Below, piece after piece: positions 29,582-38,754 of a stretch of 64,000 nucleotides of DNA. The DNA is taken from contig NZ_PDDM01000003.1 in NCBI RefSeq assembly GCF_002914585.1, forward strand, positions 186,001 to 250,000, read 5' to 3'. How positions within the stretch are numbered: the stretch's first letter is position 1; every line of letters begins with the position of its first letter. The position numbers and the translations under genes were made by a program. The notes under the pieces were generated by a model. It was not told the origin of the DNA. It did not search any database and saw nothing but the letters and a program-made list of their open reading frames with translations. Source of the stretch: Pseudanabaena sp. BC1403 (GTDB lineage: Bacteria > Cyanobacteriota > Cyanobacteriia > Pseudanabaenales > Pseudanabaenaceae).

Positions 29582-31096
29582 ATGATTGCAATGATTGATG
29601 ATGAGCTAGTATTCATAGATGAACTAGAATTTGCTGACGAAGTAGATTCAGTTTCGCCAAAAGATTCTCTACAGAATCTTGAGTCTTGGAAGATTCTGAT
29701 CGTCGATGATGAAGTAGAGATTCATAACATCACCCGCCTTGCCTTAGGCGATTTTACTTTTGACAATAAAAAACTACAGTTCCTAAGCGCCTATTCAGGT
29801 ATAGATGCACGTCAGATGATGATCGACAATCCTGATGTGGCAGTTACTTTGCTCGATGTAATAATGGAATCTGATGATGCTGGTTTGATTACAGCAAAGT
29901 ACATTCGCGAAATACTCCAAAACCGAGCAATTCGGATCATTTTACGGACAGGACAGCCAGGACAGGTACCCGAAAGACAAGTTATTATTGATTATGATAT
30001 CGATGATTATAAGACCAAAACAGAATTTACTTCGCAAAAGTTGTTTACCACGATTATTACTGCTCTGCGCTCATATAAAGCTTATGTCGAATTAGCCTCA
30101 ATTAATAATGAATTAGAACAACGAGTAGAAGATAGAACCATCAAATTACAGGATGAAATTGACAGGCGAAAAGAAGCAGAAGATATCCTTTATGGCGTTT
30201 TGAATAGTTCTCTTGATGGTATTGTCGCTCTAAAAGCGGTTCGAGAATCGACAGGATATATTCAAGACTTCCGTTGCCTGATGATCAATCCCATAATTAT
30301 CAAAGCTTTTGGAAAAAACCATGAAGATTTGATCGGCAAACTAGTTCCCCAAAATTTATTCACGCTTCTCGAACCAGATCTCTTTGATCGCTTGGTTACG
30401 ATTGTCGAGACAGGGGAACCTCTAGAACGTGATTTTTATTATCAATGGGGAAAATCTTGCTGGTATCAGTTTGCAGTCGTTAAGATGGAAGATGGGCTAG
30501 CGATTACAGTCCGAGATATTACTGCACGTAAACAGGCCGAACTGGCTTTGCAAGATGCCAATCAGAAACTTGAAGTCTTGGTGAATTTGGATGGTTTGAC
30601 CAAGGTAGCTAACCGTCGTTGTTTTGACGCGAGACTAAATGAAGAATGGAAACGTTTAGCCAGAGCAGAGCGATCGCTTTCATTAATTCTGTTCGATTTG
30701 GATTCATTCAAACTCTACAACGATTTTTATGGGCATCTTGCTGGCGATGATTGCCTGATCAAGGTGGCACAGGCTGTGCATAAGTCGGTTGATCGAGCTG
30801 GTGATTTAGTATCGCGCTATGGAGGTGAAGAATTTGTGGTACTGCTTCCTGATACTGATTTGGAAGGAGCCATTTCAGTCGCAGTGCGAATTCAGGAAGC
30901 GCTTCAGATACTGGAAATTCCTCACGAACGTTCTGAGGTAAAGCCAATTGTCACGGTCAGCTTAGGGATTGCTTCACTTGTACCGACAATAGAAGTTCAG
31001 CCAGAGATATTAATTAATCAAGCTGATCAAGCGTTATACAGTGCCAAACAGCAAGGACGCGATCGCTACGCTATTTTCCATAACAACCAAACATGA
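29582..31096 (+). CDS. Receiver-PAS-like-GGDEF diguanylate cyclase
   Basis: 504 residues: receiver about 30-165 (Asp92 in TLLDVIM), coiled linker, PAS-like sensor about 200-320, GGDEF domain about 335-500 with intact GGEEF at 414-418 and the inhibitory-site RAGD (405-408) exactly five residues before it. It should therefore make c-di-GMP and be product-inhibited. Last gene of the signalling array and the only recognisable output domain in it, so it is the likely endpoint of the relay. Its receiver is a close paralogue of the one at 24043. Confidence 0.92.
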   Translation: MIAMIDDELVFIDELEFADEVDSVSPKDSLQNLESWKILIVDDEVEIHNITRLALGDFTFDNKKLQFLSAYSGIDARQMMIDNPDVAVTLLDVIMESDDAGLITAKYIREILQNRAIRIILRTGQPGQVPERQVIIDYDIDDYKTKTEFTSQKLFTTIITALRSYKAYVELASINNELEQRVEDRTIKLQDEIDRRKEAEDILYGVLNSSLDGIVALKAVRESTGYIQDFRCLMINPIIIKAFGKNHEDLIGKLVPQNLFTLLEPDLFDRLVTIVETGEPLERDFYYQWGKSCWYQFAVVKMEDGLAITVRDITARKQAELALQDANQKLEVLVNLDGLTKVANRRCFDARLNEEWKRLARAERSLSLILFDLDSFKLYNDFYGHLAGDDCLIKVAQAVHKSVDRAGDLVSRYGGEEFVVLLPDTDLEGAISVAVRIQEALQILEIPHERSEVKPIVTVSLGIASLVPTIEVQPEILINQADQALYSAKQQGRDRYAIFHNNQT

Positions 31097-31172
31097 AAAT
31101 CCCCGTAAAATGAACCCTCTGCTGTTTAGATAGTACTAGGCGGCGCGAAGTTTTGCCCATTACTATGCATGG

Positions 31173-32174
31173 TTATGGAATCTCAATTTCCCGCAAAAAT
31201 TTAGCACTATCTTCTGGCATTGCCGTATTGATATACATACCACTACCTAGCTCAAACCCTGCCGATTGGGACACACGAGGCACGATCGCTAGATACCAGT
31301 GGAAGTAATCAGATTGCTTCTCATCAGTCGGCATTGAGCGAATTGTGTAATTGTAAGCAGGATTATTTAAGCCATAATATAACTTGGCAAGAACTGTTTT
31401 GAGAGTATAGGCAAGATCAGCTATTTCAGGTTCACTAATATCGCCAAAGGAAGAATTGTGACTTCGAGGGAATACCCACATATGGAAAGGGGAAAGTGCG
31501 GCATAAGGAATGAAAGTCACAAAATATTCTGTTTCTAAGACAATTCGTTCTTTTGCCTTTAACTCATCTCTGAGGGTATAGCAAAATAAACATTCGCCCA
31601 TATCATCGAAATAGCTGATTGCTTCGATCATCCGATAGCGGATTTGCGATGGGACAACGGGTGTAGCCGTAATCTGTGAATGTGGATGTTCTAGAGATGT
31701 ACCTGCGCTCTCACCATGATTTTTAAAGATGATGATGCTTTCAATGCGTTGATCTAGGCGAATCAAGTTATAGCGCTGACGATAGGCTTTGAGAATATTA
31801 ATCACATCCCTAATTTCCATCAAGGCAATCGTGGCATTATGGTCAGGATGTTCAATTAAGACTTCGTGATAGCCCACGCCTGTAATCGAGCGATGAATAC
31901 CGTCGCTATGCCGAACGCGATCGCCTATAGGAGAGAGCGCAGGATATTTATTCGGGATAATCCGCACCCGCCAACCGCATTCATCTTCTATCCGTAGATA
32001 TTCTGTTTCGGCGGGATTTTCATTACCCTTGCAAAAAGGACAACTATGTTTATAAATTGGCAACTCTGGCGGGATATCATCATGCGATCGCGCAAATTCA
32101 TGGGGACGCTTAGATCTCTCTGTAGCAAAAATCACCCAGTCTTTAGTAATTACGTTTTGGCGGAGATGTGACAT
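31173..32174 (-). CDS. galT: Galactose-1-phosphate uridylyltransferase
   Basis: Transfers UMP between UDP-glucose and galactose-1-phosphate (Leloir pathway), supplying UDP-galactose for glycolipid or polysaccharide synthesis; cytoplasmic. 333 residues from ATG 32174; the in-frame TTG at 32207 is less likely. A zinc-type CPFC stands near residue 46 and the HIT-like active site is in LEHPHSQI, where the His-Pro-His carries the nucleotidyl-histidine. The Tab2-like gene is 43 nt upstream on the same strand, so they may be co-transcribed, without an obvious functional link. Confidence 0.92.
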   Translation of the reverse strand: MSHLRQNVITKDWVIFATERSKRPHEFARSHDDIPPELPIYKHSCPFCKGNENPAETEYLRIEDECGWRVRIIPNKYPALSPIGDRVRHSDGIHRSITGVGYHEVLIEHPDHNATIALMEIRDVINILKAYRQRYNLIRLDQRIESIIIFKNHGESAGTSLEHPHSQITATPVVPSQIRYRMIEAISYFDDMGECLFCYTLRDELKAKERIVLETEYFVTFIPYAALSPFHMWVFPRSHNSSFGDISEPEIADLAYTLKTVLAKLYYGLNNPAYNYTIRSMPTDEKQSDYFHWYLAIVPRVSQSAGFELGSGMYINTAMPEDSAKFLREIEIP

Positions 32175-32217
32175 CGGAGTGAGCTCATAGAAAATTCTGC
32201 TAATCAAGACAAATAGT

Positions 32218-33078
32218 CTATATTGACATAACTTCTTTCAGCATCCAAAACCCTGCAAAATGCTCTTCTTCAGGACTAGTTTGTACCGCTAAGAAGTGAA
32301 ATCCCTGAGAACTTTGTTTGGATTTCTCAAATGCGGCTCCCTGCGCGATCGCCTCTTTATCTTTTGGTGCTTGCAAGTTAGCTAAAACCCATCTAGCATC
32401 AGCACTTGCTTCAAGCTGCATCTGTGTGCGATCGCCTAATAGATTGCGTTCAAACTTGACAAACACAGGATCGACTCCCGACATCCAAGCCGCCAAAGCC
32501 GTCGCTCTTGCAGAAAGAATAATTATCCCTGAAATAATAGTTTCAGGATCAAGGCTACTAATATCGAGAAGTTCACTAAAATCCATTGACCATTCTTTCG
32601 CATCTGCAAAATCACCTGCTTTCAGCGATACCGATATCCAGCGCTCACCCATCAGAGCATCTGGGACGGGTTTAGGATCTTGGGCTGCCAATACTTTCAA
32701 AGGCAAAGGATTAGGATCAACAGCTTGAAAGCCATCCCGATTAGGATAAATACTCGCCATTCTCTCCGCCAACCATCCTGACATCGTAAATACACGCCGA
32801 GATGCTTGTCCTGTGATTCCCGCCAGCTTACAGCCACGCATAATTATATTGGTCATACTGGGACGAAAGAAGCGGATTTTAATGGGGTTTTGCCCCGTCA
32901 TGTTTACGCAGTCGGTGAGTTGCTTCGCTAGCCATTCGGAGTTCACTTCCGTAGGTGGACATTCGCGCACCCATTCAAACTGGCGTTCGCGATCGCAGAT
33001 CAGCAATTCCCAAATTTTTTTATTATTAGCATCCAGCAAGGGACGGGAATAAAAATCTAACTCCCAAATATTCGACAT
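32218..33078 (-). CDS. Tab2/Atab2-family RNA-binding protein
   Basis: 286 residues; the opening WELDFYSRPLLDANNKKIWE is the hallmark of the Tab2 family, whose algal and plant members bind psaA/psaB mRNA leaders and promote photosystem I (and II) protein synthesis. The conserved C-terminal WILxxL-like segment appears as RWVLANLQ. The cyanobacterial function is inferred from those homologues. Lies 43 nt upstream of galT; a 103-bp repeat follows upstream at 33150. Confidence 0.88.
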   Translation of the reverse strand: MSNIWELDFYSRPLLDANNKKIWELLICDRERQFEWVRECPPTEVNSEWLAKQLTDCVNMTGQNPIKIRFFRPSMTNIIMRGCKLAGITGQASRRVFTMSGWLAERMASIYPNRDGFQAVDPNPLPLKVLAAQDPKPVPDALMGERWISVSLKAGDFADAKEWSMDFSELLDISSLDPETIISGIIILSARATALAAWMSGVDPVFVKFERNLLGDRTQMQLEASADARWVLANLQAPKDKEAIAQGAAFEKSKQSSQGFHFLAVQTSPEEEHFAGFWMLKEVMSI

Positions 33079-33149
33079 AAATTAATTTCTAACTTGGTTT
33101 TCTGAACTTGGCTTTTTTCATGTTAACGCGATCTCAGCCCATAGATTTG

Positions 33150-33252
33150 ATACCAATTCACAAAAGTGTGGCAACACTTCTGTGAATTAAAAACCAAACC
33201 CTGTAAGGGTTTTAAAAGCACAAAATGGCGTAGCCATTTTGTGCTTTGGTAT
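33150..33252 (+). repeat. 103-bp ATACCAA element, full copy
   Basis: Ends ATACCAA/TTGGTAT and three hairpins: AATTCACAAAAGTG..CACTTCTGTGAATT, AACCCTG..AGGGTT and AGCACAAAATGGC..GCCATTTTGTGCT. Same length and opposite orientation to the copy at 6155-6257. Located between the petE terminator and the Tab2-like gene. Confidence 0.82.
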
Positions 33253-33326
33253 GACGCGATTATTGATGATGTATTCGAGAGGATTGTTGCTTTGTTTAGC
33301 TCTTAGCAATCTCTCTATGCGTTAAA

Positions 33327-33365
33327 CAAAAAAGAGGTGCAAACATTGTTTGCACCTCTTTTTTG
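33327..33365 (-). terminator. petE terminator hairpin
   Basis: Perfect 18-bp arms 33327-33344 and 33348-33365 with an ATT loop, 19 nt downstream of the petE stop; on the minus strand the stem ends in CCTCTTTTTT. A good factor-independent terminator. Confidence 0.85.
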
Positions 33366-33383
33366 CGAGAATAAGCTTAGCTG

Positions 33384-33758
33384 TTATTGAACAACTACTT
33401 TGCCTTGCATACCAGCGCCACGGTGGGGAGAGCAGTAGTAAGCGAACTCACCAGCTTCATTAAAGGTGGACTCTAGCTCAGCCTTAGGCTTTTGCGCTAA
33501 CTTCTTGTGAGAAAGTTCTTCATGACCGTCAAACACAATATTGTGTGGGAAAGCTTTGTTGTTAACCCATTTGACAGTATCGCCTACTTTGATTGTGACC
33601 ACTTTAGGCTCGAATACTAGCTGACCACCATCAGAACCCATCTTAACGGTGACAGTATCAGCAGCAGCAGGGCTCGCTGACATGAAAAAACTACCGACAA
33701 TAAAAACGAAGCTAGCGATCAAAAGGCTAAGCTTTTTCGCAAATGACGCAATATTCAT
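33384..33758 (-). CDS. petE: Plastocyanin precursor
   Basis: Small blue-copper protein carrying electrons from cytochrome b6f to photosystem I in the thylakoid lumen. 124-residue precursor: signal peptide to AAADT (about residue 34), then a mature cupredoxin of about 90 residues. Copper ligands His72 (FPHNIVF), Cys109, His112 and Met117 (YYCSPHRGAGM) are all present. Strong terminator downstream; psbV lies 140 nt upstream on the same strand. In many cyanobacteria petE is copper-regulated; nothing in this upstream sequence lets me show that. Confidence 0.95.
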   Translation of the reverse strand: MNIASFAKKLSLLIASFVFIVGSFFMSASPAAADTVTVKMGSDGGQLVFEPKVVTIKVGDTVKWVNNKAFPHNIVFDGHEELSHKKLAQKPKAELESTFNEAGEFAYYCSPHRGAGMQGKVVVQ

Positions 33759-33898
33759 GATTAATTACCGACTAAAATTCAACTTGACTTGCACTAATTC
33801 GACTCGACTCGAACTAAAGCAACTAAAACACGTAGAGAAAAGCTAATAAGACTAGCTAATTTAAATGTGGCGTATGACTAGTACGCTACATTATTGGT

Positions 33899-34396
33899 TT
33901 AATAGTATATCTTTCCGCCGCCCCAAGCGATACCTCTAACATTGGGTTCGTAGAGGATATAACCAGCTATTAGCTTGAGGTCGTTGTCAGTAAGACCACG
34001 CATGGTTGGGAAAATATCGGTGCTCTTGAGGCTAGGGTGAACGTCATAGATTTCGGTCACACCATCATAGGTGGTGGGATTCTTCATGAAATCAACCAAA
34101 CCAAGGACGTTGTTACGAACGGGGTTTGCACCAGCCAAGGAGTCGGGAGAAAGGTTGACGTTGGGATTGGTAAATGTTGCGCCGCCAAGGTGGCAGGTAG
34201 CACAGGTATTGGAGAATAATTTCTTACCCTTAGAAATGTCTTTTTGGGTTAAGACAATATTGGTGTTTTCGTTAAGGGGAACGGTACGCAGTGCGATCGG
34301 AATGTCGGCTGCGCTGACGCTGGTGGTAAAAAGCTGGAAGGCTAGCATTACGAATGCGATCGCCACCGCCAAGTATTTAAAAGAATTTTTGTTCAT
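33899..34396 (-). CDS. psbV: Photosystem II cytochrome c550 precursor
   Basis: Lumenal extrinsic subunit stabilising the oxygen-evolving manganese cluster. 165 residues from ATG 34396 (an ATG at 34408 is an alternative). Signal peptide to VSAA, then a c-type haem site CATCH (Cys65, Cys68, His69) and a distal-ligand region around YDVHPSL. C-terminus GGGKIYY is typical of PsbV. Neighbour petE also encodes a lumenal electron-transfer protein; in many genomes psbV is followed by psbV2 or petJ instead. Confidence 0.95.
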   Translation of the reverse strand: MNKNSFKYLAVAIAFVMLAFQLFTTSVSAADIPIALRTVPLNENTNIVLTQKDISKGKKLFSNTCATCHLGGATFTNPNVNLSPDSLAGANPVRNNVLGLVDFMKNPTTYDGVTEIYDVHPSLKSTDIFPTMRGLTDNDLKLIAGYILYEPNVRGIAWGGGKIYY

Positions 34397-34497
34397 AATT
34401 ACGGACATAACTTAATTTATCTAAGTTTATCTAAAAGAATTTAACCTAATCTCAAAGATTTATTGCGATTTTGCGATCGCGGTTACTCTTTAAATTT

Positions 34498-34692
34498 TTA
34501 GGTGTTTTTGAAAGAGGTTTTAGAATTTTGGGCTTCGGATGCCATGATTACGGCTTTTGCGTCTTCCAAAGCAAGTTTGGTTTCGGCATCTTGGTAAGCG
34601 ATCCCAAGGCGATCGCATAGTTTAAATACAGACTCAAGGGTGAGTTTGTAGTCTTCCGCGATCTCAGCGATCGAATAATCAGCAAAGCCCAT
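34498..34692 (-). CDS. Small conserved protein with IF-2 N-terminal-like helices
   Basis: 64 residues, acidic, beginning GFADYSIAEIAEDYKLTLESVF. The pattern of an Ile-Ala-Glu helix, short turn and LCDRLGI helix resembles the IF-2 N-terminal helical subdomain, and related cyanobacterial ORFs sit near psbV. Role unknown. Starts 105 nt upstream of psbV on the same strand, so it may share its promoter. Small but with a clear stop, start and conserved-looking composition. Confidence 0.7.
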   Translation of the reverse strand: MGFADYSIAEIAEDYKLTLESVFKLCDRLGIAYQDAETKLALEDAKAVIMASEAQNSKTSFKNT

Positions 34693-34756
34693 AGCAATAC
34701 CCGTATCTAGTTAATTCTAGAGATGTTTGTGCTATTTTCTCATGCAAAGGGGAGAC

Positions 34757-34809
34757 AAAACCCAAAAAGTAAAGGCGGCGCTTCGCGCCGCCTTTACTTT
34801 TTGGGTTTT
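34757..34809. repeat. Perfect 25-bp hairpin, GCGGCGC core
   Basis: Arms 34757-34781 and 34785-34809, TTC triloop, GGCGGCGC/GCGCCGCC core as at 49456. Lies between the divergent genes at 34498 (-) and 34935 (+), where a terminator is not expected. Confidence 0.75.
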
Positions 34810-34827
34810 AGAGAGTGAACGAGCCAA

Positions 34828-34876
34828 AAGAACTTTTTTGAAAGTGTTGCTTTGCAACACTTTCAAAAAAGTTCTT
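34828..34876. repeat. Perfect 23-bp hairpin, GTGTTGC core
   Basis: Arms 34828-34850 and 34854-34876, TTT triloop. It follows the previous hairpin by 18 nt, so members of two core classes stand side by side in the leader of the C39 gene. Confidence 0.75.
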
Positions 34877-34934
34877 GGTTTGGGTTTGAGCGCAAAGTGT
34901 TGTAATAGATGCAGTAGTCAACAGTGAAACAGTA

Positions 34935-36788
34935 ATGACAGCCGCTTCAAATAATTCACCTGTTAATGCTCCTGCTCCTGCCCCAGTACAAACAGCGATC
35001 GCCATTACTCAAGCGCCTACTGAGATTGTGGTCAATCGTGAAATTGCGATCGCAGGAACAGCAGACTTTACTCAAGTTTTACAAATTCTAGTGACATTGC
35101 CCAATGACGCAAATGTCCCAGTACAAACTAACCCAACCGCAGGTACTTGGCTTGCCAAAATTTCGGCTGGGTTACCAACTGCGATGGCGACATTTTTGCG
35201 AGTGCGGGCGATCGGCGCAAATAATCAGCTTTTGGCTGAGTTGATTGTCAATGTTTTAGTTAAGAATCCTGATATCACATTGGTAACCAAGCAAGCTACT
35301 CGTTTTAAAGCTTCCCCTGCGGATTCGGGGACTTTACCGCCCAATGGCAAAGTCGATGTGCAAGCTGGACAAACTCTTGAAGTGTTGCGTTATGGATCTG
35401 TTGATGGGCATATCAAGGTCTTGCTCAAGCAACCGATCGCACCGATGGGAGCCTTTGGTTACTTCTATGCGCCCCATGTGGATTTGATTGCACCGATTAC
35501 GCTGACTGTGAAGCAAGACACGATTTTCAAGATTTCTACAGCGGCTTCGCAAGCTTTACCTTTTACCCAAAAAGCCGAGGTGAAAGCGGGGACAAAATTG
35601 TTGTTGGATGGGAATTTTACGATCGCGGCTAACCATGTCCAAGTCAAACTTGCTCAACCCTTGGCTCCCGTCGGACAGGTTGGCTTCTTTTTCTTGCCCC
35701 ATGTGGAATTATCAAAACTTGGCGAATCCCTTGATTTCTCGAATCCTGCCGATGTTAGTGATATCCCGATCAATGGTGCGATCGCTACGGTGATTACTGA
35801 CACCTTTTTGAAAGCATCGTCACAAAATGCTAGTAGCCTCTCCGATTCGCAAAAAATCATGGTTAAAGCGGGTACGACTTATCCGATTAGCGGCTATGCC
35901 TCGGTTAATGGTCATTTCCGCGTGAAGTTTGTCTCTGCGATCGCCCCGATTGGCAATGTGGGATTTTTCTATGAGCGACATGTCAGCATTACCAAAAATG
36001 GTAAGGCGATCCTGTTCGACCCTGATATGAAAACCTTGACCGTTAGGCAAAATACAGTTCTCAAGAAGCGCCCCATTGATTCGCGACAGTTAGCTGCAAA
36101 TGAATTAGCACCCCTCAACGCAGGTGATGTGTTTGGTCTGGATAGCTATAGCCTGACCGATATTCATTTCCAAGTCACTTTAAATGAGGATGTACCACCT
36201 CTGGGCAAGTCGGGCTTTGTATTTGCGGGGCACGTCAACCTTCAGCAAGGCAATAAGGCGATCGAGATTACGCCCAAGCGCAAAGTTTTAGGAGTGCCCT
36301 ATTTTTCACAATTAGACAATCCGCGAGATCCTTTTGTGACCTGTAATGTTACCTCGATCGCTATGGTGTTAGCTTTTCACGGTAGGCGATCGCGCAATCC
36401 GCAACAACAGCTAGAGGATGAGCTATATCAATGGGTTATCAATAAATACGGAGCACAATCCCGAACCGATAATGCCGTTTTACAAGGGCTATATCGTGCC
36501 TACGGTTTTGGTGGCAACTTCAGCACTACCCGCACATGGTCACAAATCAAACAAGAAATCACCGAAAATCGTCCTGTTGTGATTGGTGGCTACTTCACCC
36601 ACGGCGGACATATCATTACGATCATTGGCTTCGATGAGCAGGGATATATCGTTCATGATCCCTATGGTAATGCTCTTACAGGCTATAGCCAAACCGAAGG
36701 AAAGAGTTTGCGCTATCCATACATTTACATGCGAGATATGTGCGGTGTCGATGGCGATGTATGGGCGCATTTCATTCTGCCCAAATAA
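34935..36788 (+). CDS. C39-like cysteine peptidase with four tandem repeats
   Basis: 617 residues. The Ala/Pro-rich N-terminus has no signal peptide. An Ig-like segment (about 30-105) precedes four repeats of about 75 residues (starting near 112, 188, 280 and 352), each with a T.FK.....S..L start and a closing G.VGFFY..HV motif; they look like SH3-type binding modules. The last 185 residues are a C39-type papain-fold domain (VPYFSQLDNP) with Cys470 (TCNVTSIAM), His559 (GGHIITIIGF) and Asp in VHDPYG. Such proteins usually cleave peptides or amide bonds in cell-wall or secreted substrates; how this one leaves the cell, if it does, is unclear. Confidence 0.85.
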   Translation: MTAASNNSPVNAPAPAPVQTAIAITQAPTEIVVNREIAIAGTADFTQVLQILVTLPNDANVPVQTNPTAGTWLAKISAGLPTAMATFLRVRAIGANNQLLAELIVNVLVKNPDITLVTKQATRFKASPADSGTLPPNGKVDVQAGQTLEVLRYGSVDGHIKVLLKQPIAPMGAFGYFYAPHVDLIAPITLTVKQDTIFKISTAASQALPFTQKAEVKAGTKLLLDGNFTIAANHVQVKLAQPLAPVGQVGFFFLPHVELSKLGESLDFSNPADVSDIPINGAIATVITDTFLKASSQNASSLSDSQKIMVKAGTTYPISGYASVNGHFRVKFVSAIAPIGNVGFFYERHVSITKNGKAILFDPDMKTLTVRQNTVLKKRPIDSRQLAANELAPLNAGDVFGLDSYSLTDIHFQVTLNEDVPPLGKSGFVFAGHVNLQQGNKAIEITPKRKVLGVPYFSQLDNPRDPFVTCNVTSIAMVLAFHGRRSRNPQQQLEDELYQWVINKYGAQSRTDNAVLQGLYRAYGFGGNFSTTRTWSQIKQEITENRPVVIGGYFTHGGHIITIIGFDEQGYIVHDPYGNALTGYSQTEGKSLRYPYIYMRDMCGVDGDVWAHFILPK

Positions 36789-36789
36789 A

Positions 36790-36928
36790 CCCAGCACTCA
36801 AGTGCTGGCTAAAAACTAAAGTCCACTAAAGTGGACTAAAGAATATTTTTAAGCAACCAGTTGAAACGTGTCGAATTTCTTCAGTCGGTTGAAACCGACT
36901 TTAGCTCTTAGCCCGCACTTGAGTGCAG
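36790..36928. repeat. Multi-hairpin intergenic repeat (CAGCACT type)
   Basis: Three palindromes in a row: CCAGCACTCAAGTGCTGG (36791-36808), GTCCACTAAAGTGGAC (36821-36836) and AGTCGGTTGAAACCGACT (36883-36900), followed by CCCGCACTTGAGTGC that answers the first one. I recognise this as a dispersed cyanobacterial repeat type. It starts right after the C39 gene stop and may end its transcript. Confidence 0.7.
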
Positions 36929-36952
36929 TGCGACTTGTGTGTACTTAACATA

Positions 36953-37005
36953 AAAACCGAAAAGAGATTTGCGGCGCGAAGCGCCGCAAATCTCTTTTCG
37001 GTTTT
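36953..37005. terminator. Perfect 25-bp hairpin between convergent C39 gene and hisA
   Basis: Arms 36953-36977 and 36981-37005, GAA triloop, GCGGCGC core, A/T-rich outer arms on both sides. Positioned 9 nt past the hisA stop, so it can end hisA transcripts and any plus-strand readthrough. Confidence 0.8.
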
Positions 37006-37013
37006 GTAGAGTT

Positions 37014-37778
37014 TTAGGCGATCGCCGAGTTATCAATTACATCTTGCCAACGCCCATTACCCACCGCCCGAAGAGCTTCACGTAGTTGGATATCACCTGT
37101 ATAAATCGCTTTGCCAACGATCGCACCCTTCACGCCGACAGATTCCAGCGATAGCAGATTTAACAAATCCGTAATCGAACTAATTCCACCTGACGCAATC
37201 ACAGGTACATCAACATTTTCGGCAAGTTGGCGCAAAGCCTCGATATTTGGCCCCTGCATCGTGCCATCGCGATGAATATCCGTATAAATAATTCCTGCGA
37301 TGCCTACAGAAGTCATGCGTTTGGCAAGATCCACAGCAGTTACATCCGAATTGGTCAACCAGCCTCTAGTGGCAACCTTGCCATTACGGGCATCAATGCC
37401 AATCATAATTTGCTCAGGAAATTCCGCACAAATATCGGCAACTAGTTGCGAGCTTTCCACCGCAGCCGTGCCTAAAATCACCCGACTCACGCCAGAATTT
37501 AGCACTGACACGATACTTTCGCGATCGCGCAAGCCGCCACCCATCTGTACTCGCATCGGAATTGATCGGGCGATCGCCTCAATTACCTTTAAGTTTTTCG
37601 GCTTGCCTTCCTTTGCACCATCCAAATCAACCACATGCAAATACTTAGCGCCTTGATCGTACCAACGCTGAGCAACCTCAACGGGGTCTTCACCAAATAC
37701 TTCTGATTTTTGATAATCCCCCTGATAGAGCCTGACACAGCGTCCATCTAAAATATCAATTGCGGGAATTACATCCAT
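37014..37778 (-). CDS. hisA: Phosphoribosylformimino-AICAR ribotide isomerase
   Basis: Fourth step of histidine biosynthesis: Amadori rearrangement of ProFAR to PRFAR on a TIM barrel. 254 residues, normal length. The opening [16 protein letters not shown] contains the first catalytic aspartate; the second is in [14 protein letters not shown]. Phosphate-binding glycines in GGGLRDRE and ASGGISS. No other his genes are nearby, as is usual in cyanobacteria, where his genes are scattered. Identification is secure. Confidence 0.95.
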   Translation of the reverse strand: MDVIPAIDILDGRCVRLYQGDYQKSEVFGEDPVEVAQRWYDQGAKYLHVVDLDGAKEGKPKNLKVIEAIARSIPMRVQMGGGLRDRESIVSVLNSGVSRVILGTAAVESSQLVADICAEFPEQIMIGIDARNGKVATRGWLTNSDVTAVDLAKRMTSVGIAGIIYTDIHRDGTMQGPNIEALRQLAENVDVPVIASGGISSITDLLNLLSLESVGVKGAIVGKAIYTGDIQLREALRAVGNGRWQDVIDNSAIA

Positions 37779-37899
37779 AATTTTTACCTACGATCCCAGA
37801 AGCTTATTCTATCTAGATTTAGCGATCGCGGTATAGTACAAATCAAGGAAATCCGCTTTTATTGTCTAACTCGCCCCTTAATTTGCCCCTTTGTCCCCT

Positions 37900-38754
37900 A
37901 TGAAATCGCCTAAGCAGTCAGTCTCCCAAAAGTTAATGTTCGTTGGCATCGTCATTAGCGTTGCTTTTTTGCTGATGGCGATCGCCACACCATTGCTGCA
38001 AGCGCTGGGGATTTTGACAGATCCCATTGAATTTCTTAGCAATCCGATCCATCAGCCACCATCGCCACAACATTGGTTTGGCACGGATTTACAGGGACAT
38101 GATGTATTTACGAGAACGATCGCAGGTGCTGGTGTCGCATGGCAAGTAACGATCGCCTCAACCGTAATTAGTCTTGTAATCGGCGTACCCTTGGGGATGC
38201 TAAGCGGCTACAAAGGCGGCTGGCTCGATCGCATCTTAGTCTTTTTGATGGATGCCATCTACACGTTGCCGAGTTTATTGCTATCGCTAACGATCGCCTT
38301 TGTTGTCGGTGCTGGGGTCTGGAATGCTGCGATCGCGCTCAGTGTTGCCTATATCCCCCAATATTTTCGGGTGATCCGCAACCAAACTGTGAGTACGAAA
38401 ACCGAAGTTTATATCGAAGCTGCTCAAGCGATCGGTGCTGACACGAAAACAATCTTAATCAAATATCTCGCGCCCAACGTCGTCCAAAGTTTACCCGTAA
38501 TTTTCACCCTCAACGCCGCCGATGCGATTTTGACCCTTGCAGGTTTAGGCTTTTTAGGTTTAGGCATTCCCGAAGATGTCCCTGAATGGGGGCATGATCT
38601 TAAGCAAGCTCTTGACGCACTTTCGACTGGCGAAAATATCTGGTGGACAACAATTTTCCCTGGTTTGGCGATTACTTTAATGACGATCGGTTTATCGCTT
38701 GTAGGTGAAGGCTTGACTCAGAGATTTAGCAGCAAGAAAGAAACAAATGCCTAG
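37900..38754 (+). CDS. ABC transporter permease, oligopeptide/nickel type (DppC/OppC)
   Basis: Inner-membrane permease of 284 residues from ATG 37900 (the TTG at 37891 is less likely). N-terminal transmembrane segment about 15-38, then a periplasmic loop with HWFGTDLQGHDVFTR typical of the DppC family and five further helices. The cytoplasmic EAA loop is EAAQAIGADTKTILIKYLAPN-like (positions about 172-193) and would contact the ATPase. The partner permease, binding protein and ATPases are not in the window, which is common in cyanobacteria. Its last 8 nt overlap hicA. Confidence 0.9.
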   Translation: MKSPKQSVSQKLMFVGIVISVAFLLMAIATPLLQALGILTDPIEFLSNPIHQPPSPQHWFGTDLQGHDVFTRTIAGAGVAWQVTIASTVISLVIGVPLGMLSGYKGGWLDRILVFLMDAIYTLPSLLLSLTIAFVVGAGVWNAAIALSVAYIPQYFRVIRNQTVSTKTEVYIEAAQAIGADTKTILIKYLAPNVVQSLPVIFTLNAADAILTLAGLGFLGLGIPEDVPEWGHDLKQALDALSTGENIWWTTIFPGLAITLMTIGLSLVGEGLTQRFSSKKETNA

